Positions 54,725 through 64,000 of a stretch of 64,000 nucleotides of DNA are shown here, piece by piece (within the stretch, counting starts at the first letter, position 1; every line of letters starts with the position of its first letter). The DNA is from Brachyhypopomus gauderio (taxonomy: Eukaryota > Chordata > Actinopteri > Gymnotiformes > Hypopomidae), in the NCBI RefSeq assembly GCF_052324685.1, contig NW_027506894.1, positions 615,690 to 679,689 of the forward strand, read 5' to 3'. The notes beneath the pieces are model-generated. The model saw only the letters and a program-made list of their open reading frames with translations. It made no database searches and was not told the DNA's origin. Made by a program: the position numbers and the translations under genes.

Positions 54725-57493
54725 TAGATGAGGCGTTCATGGGAGAGTTGCTCGTAGGAAGCTTCTGCTCTCAAGAAAGATCACAGTTGTCCATTTAAAC
54801 TTTGCCAAAGAGCACTTGGACAAACCAGATGCTTTCTGGAAGTCCGTTCTCTGGACAGATGAGTCCATTATTGAATTATTTGGCCACAATCACAGGCGCC
54901 GTGTTTGAAGAAAAGTAAACACTGCATATAAAGAGAAGAACCTCCTCCTCCTCCCAACAGTGAGGCATGGTGGTGGAGATGTAAAGGTCTGGTGGTGGAG
55001 ATGTGAAGGTCTGGTGGTGGAGATGTGACGGTCTGGTGGTGGAGATGTGAAGGTCTGGTGGTGGAGATGTGAAGGTCTGGTGGTGGAGATGTGACAGTCT
55101 GGTGGTGGAGATGTAAAGGTCTGGTGGTGGAGATGTAAAGGTCTGGTGGTGGAGATGTGACGGTCTGGTGGTGGAGATGTGACGGTCTGGTGGTGGAGAT
55201 GTGAAGGTCTGGTGGTGGAGATGTGAAGGTCTGGTGGTGGAGATGTAAAGGTCTGGTGGTGGAGATGTAAAGGTCTGGTGGTGGACATGTGAAGGTCTGG
55301 TGGTGGAGATGTAAAGGTCTGGTGGTGGAGATGTGAAGGTCTGGTGGTGGAGATGTGACGGTCTGGTGGTGGAGATGTGAAGGTCTGGTGGTGGAGATGT
55401 GAAGGTCTGGTGGTGGAGATGTGAAGGTCTGGTGGTGGAGATGTGAAGGTCTGGTGGTGGAGATGTGAATGTCTGGTGGTGGAGATGTGAAGCATGGTGG
55501 TGGAGATGTGACGGTCTGGTGGTGGAGATGTGACGGTCTGGTGGTGGAGATGTGAAGGTCTGGTGGTGGAGATGTGAAGGTCTGGTGGTGGAGATATGAA
55601 GGTCTGGTGGTGGAGATGTGACGGTCTGGTGGTGGAGATGTGACGGTCTGGTGGTGGAGATGTGACGGTCTGGTGGTGGAGATGTGAAGGTCTGGTGGTG
55701 GAGATGTAAAGGTCTGGTGGTGGAGATGTAAAGGTCTGGTGGTGGAGATGTAAAGGTCTGGTGGTGGAGATGTGACGGTCTGGTGGTGGAGATGTGACGG
55801 TCTGGTGGTGGAGATGTGACGGTCTGGTGGTGGAGATGTGAAGGTCTGGTGGTGGAGATGTGAAGGTCTGGTGGTGGAGATGTGAAGGTCTGGTGGTGGA
55901 GATGTGAATGTCTGGTGGTGGAGATGTGAAGCATGGTGGTGGAGATGTGACGGTCTGGTGGTAGAGATGTGAAGGTCTGGTGGTAGAGATGTGAAGGTCT
56001 GGTGGTGGAGATATGAAGGTCTGGTGGTGGAGATGTGACGGTCTGGTGGTGGAGATGTGAAGGTCTGGTGGTGGAGATGTAAAGGTCTGGTGGTGGAGAT
56101 GTGAATGTCTGGTGGTGGAGATGTGAAGCATGGTGGTGGAGATGTGACGGTCTGGTGGTGGAGATGTGAAGGTCTGGTGGTGGAGATGTGAAGGTCTGGT
56201 GGTGGAGATGTGAAGGTCTGGTGGTGGAGATGTGAAGGTCTGGTGGTGGAGATGTGAAGGTCTGGTGGTGGAGATGTGAATGTCTGGTGGTGGAGATGTG
56301 AATGTCTGGTGGTGGAGATGTGAAGCATGGTGGTGGAGATGTGACGGTCTGGTGGTGGAGATATGAAGGTCTGGTGGTGGAGATGTGACGGTCTGGTGGT
56401 GGAGATGTGAAGGTCTGGTGGTGGAGATGTAAAGGTCTGGTGGTGGAGATGTAAAGGTCTGGTGGTGGAGATGTGAAGGTCTGGTGGTGGAGATGTGAAT
56501 GTCTGGTGGTGGAGATGTGAAGCATGGTGGTGGAGATGTGACGGTCTGGTGGTGGAGATATGAAGGTCTGGTGGTGGAGATGTGACGGTCTGGTGGTGGA
56601 GATGTGAAGGTCTGGTGGTGGAGATGTAAAGGTCTGGTGGTGGAGATGTAAAGGTCTGGTGGTGGAGATGTGAAGGTCTGGTGGTGGAGATATGAAGGTC
56701 TGGTGGTGGAGATGTGACGGTCTGGTGGTGGAGATGTGAAGGTCTGGTGGTGGAGATGTAAAGGTCTGGTGGTGGAGATGTAAAGGTCTGGTGGTGGAGA
56801 TGTGAAGGTCTGGTGGTGGAGATGTGACGGTCTGGTGGTGGAGATGTGACGGTCTGGTGGTGGAGATGTGACGGTCTGGTGGTGGAGATGTGACGGTCTG
56901 GTGGTGGAGATGTGAAGGTCTGGTGGTGGAGATGTGACGGTCTGGTGGTGGAGATGTGAAGGTCTGGTGGTGGAGATGTGAAGGTCTGGTGGTGGAGATG
57001 TGAATGTCTGGTGGTGGAGATGTGAAGGTCTGGTGGTGGAGATGTGAAGGTCTGGTGGTGGAGATGTAAAGGTCTGGTGGTGGAGATGTGAAGGTCTGGT
57101 GGTGGAGATGTGAAGGTCTGGTGGTGGAGATGTGAAGGTCTGGTGGTGGAGATGTGAAGGTCTGGAAGTAGAGATGTGAAGGTCTGGTGGTGGAGATGTG
57201 AAGGTCTGGTGGTGGTTACAGAAGACGTTTGGTTGAAGTAACGGCTGCAAAAGCCGGTGCCACAAGCTACTAACTAAAATACTTCACATACTTTTGCATT
57301 TGGAATATTTTCAGTTTTTTGAGAGAGGTTTGTTCTCTTCAACATTTGTTGAAGAAGTAATGAAAATGTATCTTTTCCTGTGTGCTTTATTTAGATGTTA
57401 ATTTCATAATTATTAGATATTTTTTAAACACTGTGAACCAACATTGATGTCCAATGTTTGGGTGGTTCACAAACGTTTAGGCAGCACCGTATA
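54725..57493 (+). mobile_element. Tc1-like transposon disrupted by an internal minisatellite
   Basis: The left part encodes HLDKPDAFWKSVLWTDESII and ELFGHNHRRRV, a Tc1-family catalytic region. The right part ends in cacaaacgtttaggcagcaccgtata, a typical Tc1 terminal sequence. Between them lies a 2.2-kb array grown from the HGGG-coding stretch. Not functional. Confidence 0.8.
54965..57213. repeat. minisatellite, 22-bp unit, about 100 copies
   Basis: Unit ggtctggtggtggagatgtgaa with variants at one or two positions (tgaa, tgac, taaa; cggtc, aggtc, atgtc). A variant longer block with gcatggtggtgg recurs about every 200-440 bp, showing higher-order duplication. Very long open frames on the minus strand are artefacts. 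Confidence 0.97.
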
Positions 57494-58189
57494 TTGAAGC
57501 AAAGCAGCATAACTATCCCTCCCCTTCCTGTATATACTCTCTCCTCATTATTCATCCCTCTCTACAGAAATGCTGCATATGAATGAAATGAATCGATCAT
57601 TCTTGACTATGACTCAGTGGCTTTGACAATGAACACAGTTTATACACAATCAGACCCACTAAAATTTGCTTCCAACCATGTGCATCTGACCTTTTGTTGC
57701 TGATTCATTCTGTCATTTGCTGAAATGCCAAGTGCCTCTCTAGTTTCTCAAACTTCTAAAAGCCTTTTTAGCACGAGCTATATTTAACTACTCTTGTAAA
57801 AGCAATTCACGGAATTCTTAGTACTGATAAAACTGAAATGGGACAAGAAATGACTTCACCTCCTGCGTCTCTGTTCCTCTCTGGGCTTTCAGTTCCGGAT
57901 GTCGTGAAGTGGTTGCAAGAATAATCAGTCATTCAAAAATGAATAATGTTTTTTTATTTTATTTATGAAACATGCAGTTACTTTTCCTTTGCTTTGTTGG
58001 TGGACAAACTTTTGAATGAGTGTATGTGTGTTCATGTGATCTGGTGATTTTGTAAGAATCCAGGTTGGTGTGAGAAGTTATTATAATATATTATATATTA
58101 TTATATATTATTATATATTATATATAAAATAATTATATCTCAGACAAGGGAATTCATCTGAAACATTATTTTTTTATAATTTAATTAAC
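57494..58189. other. intergenic, no gene seen
   Basis: AT-rich; a tattatata run near 58080-58130. Confidence 0.6.
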
Positions 58190-58835
58190 GTACTTAATGC
58201 TAATTCCCGACTTGCAGGTCTTCCTCTACGGGTCATCAGACCTCTACAACTAATTCAGAATGCTGCAGCACGACTGGTCTTCAATCTCCCCAAGTTCTCA
58301 CATGTGACTCCTCTGCTACGCTCTCTTCACTGGCTTCCAGTAGCGGCACGTATCAGATATAAAACATTGATTCTTGCTTACAAGGCCAAAAATGGACTGA
58401 CCCCTCCCTACATGATGTCCATGGTCAAAAGCCGATCCGTACAGCAAACACTCAGAACTTCAAGCTTGGCTCGACTCGAAACTCCACGCTTAAAGTCTCA
58501 TGGAAGACAAAGCTTCAGTCTATTCTCCATCCTGGCTCCAAGATGGTGGAACGATCTTCCATTAGCTGCTCGGACTGCAGAGTCTATTGCTATCTTCAAG
58601 CATAGACTGAAGACCTACCTGTTTGTTGAGTTCTTACCAGAGCACTAACTCAGCTGATACCACTTGCCGTTGTTCTTAAATTGTATGTGTGTCTATGGTT
58701 ATAGTTTAGTAGTAGTCTGACTCAATGGTGTCTTGAATTCTGTCCTATTTGTACTATTACGTAGGATGAATTCTGTGAACAGATGCAAAGCACTTTGTAA
58801 GTTGCTCTGGATAAGAGCGTCTGCTAAATGTGATT
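58190..58835 (+). mobile_element. 5'-truncated L2-like LINE
   Basis: Encodes the C-terminus of a reverse-transcriptase polyprotein: LQLIQNAAARLVFNLPKFSH, LLRSLHWLPVAARIRYKTLI, NDLPLAARTAESIAIFKHRL then KTYLF, stopping at 58648. The 3' tail gttgctctggataagagcgtctgctaaatg matches the tail at 34610-34660. Confidence 0.88.
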
Positions 58836-60156
58836 GTTTACATGCTAACACCTGGTCAGCTTGGCCCCGCCCACTTCTCCCTCCTGGAAGTCCTCCAGAA
58901 CGTTCTGAGAAACATCACACCTGGAAAGAGCAGCCCATCAACCAGAGCCATGTTGTTTACTAGGAGGAGAATATAAGTAATCTTATTTTCTAAATGGACA
59001 ACACTCCCGCAGGGTGCAGAGGTTTCTTTCACATTACAGCTCCATTATCAACAGAGGAACCTGCAAGGCCCAGCAATCTAGTGTTTGTGGACAGCAAGAC
59101 GGCGCATGAAAACAGCTCTTAACCTGAAACACACAGCAAAATGCTGCAATTAAAATGAAAGGAAACATCTTGACCCTTGAGTCTTCATGCAGTGTGGCTC
59201 TCCAATTGCTCGCATAGAGAAACCTGTGGGACTTTTGAATGGACATGAGTTTGAACATAAACGTCTTAGTCTAGCGCGCTTCACGGGAGATGTGCACTTT
59301 AGCATTATGACCTAGGACAAGAATTAGCAAGTCAAAACCAGGAGTGTTTACAGACTGGGGGAGCTACAACGTTTTGAGGGTACTTACCTGCAAAGTGGGC
59401 TCTTGTGTGAGCTGGGGCTAAAATGTCGAGAGAGATGGACAGAGATTTTCTTTAGTAATGATAAAAATATGTTTGAATGCTCCTGTCTGATCTGCCCAGT
59501 CTGACTGTGGAAGATAAAATCACGCAGTTATCACAGGGGTTCTACAGAGGAAGAGTGCAGATTATCAGAGGAAGGACCCAGATCATCAGAGGAAGAGTCC
59601 AGATCATCAGAGGAAGAGTCCAGATCATCAGAGGAAGAGTCCAGATCTGTCACAGGGGTTCTACAGAGGAAGAGTGTAGATGATCACCAGCACTTGTGGG
59701 TTTGCTTCTCGAAATCCAGAGGCAGAAGTAGCGGCTGTTCTTTCTGCTCCTGACTTGATCCTGTGGTACATTTATTAGCAAAATGCTCATGGCTGAATTT
59801 TCTGCTTGGTTTCTTCTGTCAACTGATTAAAGTTAGACGGTGTTTAAGATAAGCGTGTTCATTCAGGGGCCAAAGGGACCACTTTCTCACAGACGTTTAC
59901 ATGATGTCTTTGAAGCTGTGTGTTTGGTCAGGCTAAACTGACCATGTGGTTAACACAGGAACAAAGTGAGGGGGAGGGGCCTATAATTGAATTATTTAGT
60001 GGTGCTTAAGAATGAGTGGTGTAATAAAGACACATCGGGTGGTGTTGTGAGTGGAGAGCGTGGTGTGTACGACGCCCTGTCAGGAGTGATGGATGAAGGC
60101 TCAGAGCACTGTAAAGACCCTCCTCTTCCTCTCCAGCTCGGCATCACTGTTAATTA
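58836..60156. other. intergenic, no gene seen
   Basis: A short cagaggaagagtccagatcat repeat at about 59545-59650; no exon supported. Confidence 0.55.
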
Positions 60157-60642
60157 CACAGGTCAACAAAAAAAAAAATTTACTGGTGCTCAAAATATTT
60201 TAATGAATTTGGGGTATTTTTGGGGTGCTGATTCTGAATATGCTATCAGTTTTGCCAGATTGGCTCAAGTTTTTGAGATTTTTGGTATCTTATTTATAGC
60301 ACTTATATAGCATTAGCATATAGCATTTATAGCACAAGAAGAAGTTGTAATAACGATCCAGACACATTCTGTTACATTTGTGGTGAATATACACGGCAAA
60401 AACATAGAAGAAACATAACAGACTTCATAAAAAAAGTGTATTTGGCCAATTTTGGGGTTATGCTTGGGGACCAAGACAAGTCTTGGGCACCACACATAGT
60501 GTGTTTTTTTTACACATTTCACGAAAAATCTCAAAAACTTGAGCCAATCTGGCAAAACTGATGACATATTCAGAATCAGCACCCCAAAGTTACCCTAAAT
60601 TCGTTGAAATATCTTTGGCCCCAAAAATGCTGTTGACCTGTG
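60157..60642. mobile_element. foldback-type MITE, 486 bp
   Basis: Long imperfect inverted repeats (about 60157-60290 against 60520-60642) starting CACAGGTCAACA and ending TGTTGACCTGTG, flanked by TTA on both sides. Arms share gattctgaatatg...gccagattggctcaag. No coding. Confidence 0.82.
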
Positions 60643-61139
60643 TTATGGGAGTGTGGTGTAGTCTTAGCAATAGGGTGATGGGTATCTTCCATGCACTGGT
60701 GATCCTGCCTTATTTCTGTCTTTCTGTTTGACAAATTGCATCTTAGCTCACTGTGTGCTCAGCGGACGAAGTGACAGTTTTGCGTGTTCGTGTGTCTGTC
60801 ACTGAACTGACACACTAGGGGTCTCTCGTTATCAGTCCCAGCTGACAGGCGTTAGTATGACTGATATATGAATCGACTGCACAGTGTGTCTGTCCTTCTG
60901 ATTGGTTTAGGCCTGACGGTAATGGTGAGATGTGTAGGTTATAATGTCTAGGGCTGGGTTATAATTAGCTTAAACACCATATGTGCTCTTCTGTGACTTA
61001 TCTCCTATTTCTTACTTGATTCTTATCTCAATTGTAGCATTTAGCAATAGCAATTGTAGCAATAGTTTTTCTATTTTTAATTAATTCTCTTCTTTGTTAT
61101 TTATGCAAATGTATGAAATGTGCTATATAAATAAATCCT

Positions 61140-61475
61140 GCCTTGGGTTTATGTTAATAAGGAGGTGTTTAACGTTTGGGATTGGGTTTAAGTTAATAAG
61201 GAGGTGTTTGACGTTTGGGATTGGGTTTATGTTAATAATGAGGTATTTAATATTCACGATTGGGTTTATGTTAATAAGGAGGTGTTTAATACTCATGATT
61301 GGGTTTATGTTAATAAGGAGGTGTTTAACGTTTGGGATTGGGTTTATGTTAATAAGGAGGTGTTTGACGTTTGGGATTAGGTTTATTTTAATAATGAGGT
61401 ATTTAATATTCGTGATTGAGTTTATGTTAATGAGGTGTTTAATATTTGTTATTGGGTTTATGTTAATATGTTGTT
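61140..61475. repeat. minisatellite, unit about 39 bp, 9 copies
   Basis: Unit gggtttatgttaataaggag plus gtgtttaacgtttgggatt, with variants. Confidence 0.93.
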
Positions 61476-61697
61476 CTAATCCCCTGCTTCCTCTGCTTGG
61501 TTTGCTCTCAACACTCAGCAGACTGGTGACTTCACCCCTGGAGCCTCAGACGTCTCTGATTTAAATCAACATTGGCTTGTTTTTTCGGTTTTCTTCCAAA
61601 AGTGAAACGTTACGCTGTCATTTCCAGCACTATAGTGGAAATTCTGCTGACGACTGCAACGTGTACTTCTGGCTGAACTGTTTCAATCTGTCTGTCT

Positions 61698-61698
<1 letters not shown>

Positions 61699-61736
<38 letters not shown>

Positions 61737-61795
61737 CCTCTCTTTATCCCTCTCTGTCCCTCTTTCTCTCTCGCTCTCTCTCTGTCTCTGCCCCC
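61699..61795. repeat. (CT)n microsatellite
   Basis: ctctct runs with interspersed tgtccctct. A second (CT)n lies at 62018-62057. Confidence 0.93.
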
Positions 61796-62015
61796 CCAGT
61801 TATCCTCCTTTCTCCTACCCTCAGAGTCCACACATCTGGACGGTGCAGGAAGACCTGTGTCTCTCCTGCGTGGAGCTGCTCTCACTGCAGTGTGACCAGC
61901 TACCTTTCACCTGTTTGGACTGTCAAAGTTTTTCCTTCAGCTGAACCCGGCTGGACATTATTACAGGCAGAGAGGTACAGCACCTATGTGTTTTATCCTA
62001 TATAGACTGCTATCT

Positions 62016-62060
<45 letters not shown>

Positions 62061-62579
62061 GTGTGCTACTCCGTTGTATCGTTTCCAGTTTTCCAGATAC
62101 ACAGAGCACGCTGACCTTCTCCAGCTGCTGAGATGGTTTTCAAGCTGTTGCTACTTTGCTGTGAATAAAGGGTGTACGTTAGACCTGCTGTCTTCTGTCT
62201 GGGTTCCTCCCACCTCTACCAAGCTGTTGTGTGGTGTCAGGTACACTGTGTGGTGTCAGGTACGCTGTTGTATGGCCCATATTAGGTCAAACATCAGTCC
62301 TACTAATGTTGCCAAACTTTAAATGTGACCCACTTGTAAAAACAAGGGTTGTGTGATCAGCCCATTATCAAATGCTTGAGCTTAGTATTAAAGTATGTGT
62401 AACATATAAAACTTGACAAGCAATGCTAACTTTTAGTCTTTTAGTCTTTACTAGCGGTGTTCAAGATTTGAAGCTGATTGATTAAAGCTTTAGTAAACCT
62501 TTGGATTACAGGCATTCTTTATTAACAGAACACACATCCTCAAGTCTCAATGTTTTTGTTGTGTCATTTTATTTTTTTG

Positions 62580-62955
62580 TTGTGTGTTATTTAGCTGCAG
62601 TATTATTGTCTTTGTTGTGGTGTTTTATTTTGTTGTGGTGTTTTATTTAGCTTCAGTATTATTGTCTTTGTAGTAGTGTTTTATTTTGTTGTGGTGTTTT
62701 ATTTAGCTGCAGTATTATTGTCTTTGTTGTGTTTTATTTTGTTGTGGTGTTTTATTTAGCTGCAGTATTATTGTCTTTGTTGTGGTGTTTTATTTTGTTG
62801 TGGTGTTTTATTTAGCTGCAGTATTATTGTCTTTGTTGTGGTGTTTTATTTTGTTGTGGTGTGTTATTTAGATTCAATATTATTGTCTTTGTTGAAGTGT
62901 TTTATTTTGTTGTGGTGTTTTATTTTGTTGTGGTGTGTTATTTAGCTGCAGTACT
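62580..62955. repeat. minisatellite, unit about 60 bp
   Basis: Units combining ttgttgtggtgttttattta and gctgcagtattattgtcttt are repeated about six times. Confidence 0.9.
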
Positions 62956-64000
62956 ACTAATCCTCTCAGGTATTGGGACCTCTCCCATTAAGACAGCCGT
63001 TATCATGCAACACCACCAAACCGTCATCAGACTTCTCCGCTCATGTCTAAAGTGGCATCCCCATGCCTACGCGTTGTTTTCATAGCGCCACCACCTGGTG
63101 GCTGACATTATGTCCTTGGTTTCCTCTGTAGTTGCAACACAGACGTGGTTACAGCAGGTCCCATGAGGACACGAGCTGTTGTGTGTAGTGAACACTTCTG
63201 TTCAGACAGCGCTGAACCTACTAATGTCTGCTGGGTCCTTCACTGATCATCCAAACACCATGAGAAGTCACGAGATGCTTCTTGAAATAACAGGAAAATG
63301 TAAAACTAATGTAGACTCTTATCAGTCAGCTCATCTGATGTTCTGGTCCGCATTTGGTCTTTTGGGGTTTCAGGTCTCTGTGTTTCCATAGCCGTCAGCT
63401 GCCTGTTCACTGCTGTTTGTGGCCCACTTCCACTTTCTCTTCAAACATGATTTGTTTTGTTTATTTTCTGGCTTGGGATCAGAAACACAAACAGGATGCT
63501 GTAGGAATCTGAACTGAAAAAAACAGACTCCAACTGCATTTAAGACATGGAGCTTCACATTTGTATCAGAATTATGTATAAAACTATATTTCAAATAGTT
63601 TTCTTTACATCCAGACTTACATCCAGACTCTAGTGGGAAAACTAACCTTTGCTTTCTCTTGGAACCAGTTCATATTCATACTCAAATTTAAACTCTTAGT
63701 TTCAAAAAGATATCTAAATAAATTCAAAATATGGTGTCCTTTGACCCTGGGGTGCAGGACAGCGGGGTCAGGACAGCTGAGTCCGTCTGTGAGGTGGGAC
63801 AAGGGTGTGGAGGTGGTTGTGGATGAAGAGTCTGTCCTCTCCTGCTGAAGATGTTGAAGACAGCTGTGTTCACCCTGTGGCAGCAGAACACACACTCACT
63901 GTGAAAACACACCTCCCATCTGGAACTAGACTACAGCGTTTCCAGAATGTACTGCAACACACTCACGCACAAGCACACACACACACATGTATGCGCACTC
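62956..64000. other. intergenic to the window end, no gene seen
   Basis: No supported exon. An (AC)n run lies close to the window end. Confidence 0.5.

Noticed and set aside
54868-57265. Very long minus-strand open frames (up to 791 codons) of repeating HLHHQTFTSPPPDL-type peptide
   Set aside because: They are produced by the 22-bp minisatellite with no start context, splice sites or family match.
61799-61946. Possible exon after a ctgcccccccag acceptor (SYPQSPHIWTVQEDLC...)
   Set aside because: Open and preceded by a good acceptor, but no domain, no partner exon and a stop soon after; not supportable as a gene.

Overview
This is a eukaryotic window, almost certainly from a ray-finned (teleost) fish. 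Coding sequence is split into short exons with GT-AG introns. Intergenic DNA is full of (GT)n microsatellites and minisatellites. The transposon fauna is typical of fish: Tc1-like, hAT (8-bp target duplications), Harbinger-like and L2-like elements. The best-recognised genes are the vertebrate genes nhs and scp2.

Layout. At 1-717 there is a Tc1-like transposase remnant. At about 1.1-7.4 kb (+) lie the 3' exons of a Nance-Horan syndrome (nhs) orthologue, including its 2.8-kb exon. After a repeat-bearing gap and a CpG island (11.75-12.4 kb), a (+) gene with two BEN domains occupies 13.0-18.9 kb. Facing it tail to tail, a second BEN-domain gene on (-) occupies about 23.4-20.0 kb. Its exon order, intron phases and residues match the first gene, so the two look like an inverted duplicate pair.

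The centrepiece is a (-) gene running from a CpG island at 40.1-40.7 kb to a stop codon at 24997. I assembled 23 coding exons, about 2,032 codons, with intron phases that stay in register. Exons 3-23 encode 22 BED-type zinc fingers and all 22 keep the C-x2-C...H...H ligands. Almost every finger is its own phase-0 exon, nine of them exactly 249 nt. No transposase catalytic domain is present. I do not recognise this gene. The array shows multi-exon block duplications, one exon that absorbed its intron, and a nearly identical recent duplication (34.3-36.6 kb) that added a finger and left a truncated one. A hAT element with its own decayed BED finger sits in one intron.

From 42.3 to 47.5 kb (+) is a short, SCP2-domain-only scp2 gene ending in a peroxisomal ARL tripeptide. 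From 47.5 to 64 kb I see no convincing gene. That stretch holds a 0.9-kb pyrimidine tract, several minisatellites (one 2.2-kb array grown out of a Tc1 transposase sequence), a truncated L2-like LINE and a foldback MITE.

BED and BEN domains are both DNA- or chromatin-binding modules linked to transposon domestication and gene silencing. A 22-finger BED array next to two BEN genes is therefore the most interesting content here. Any functional link between them is inference.
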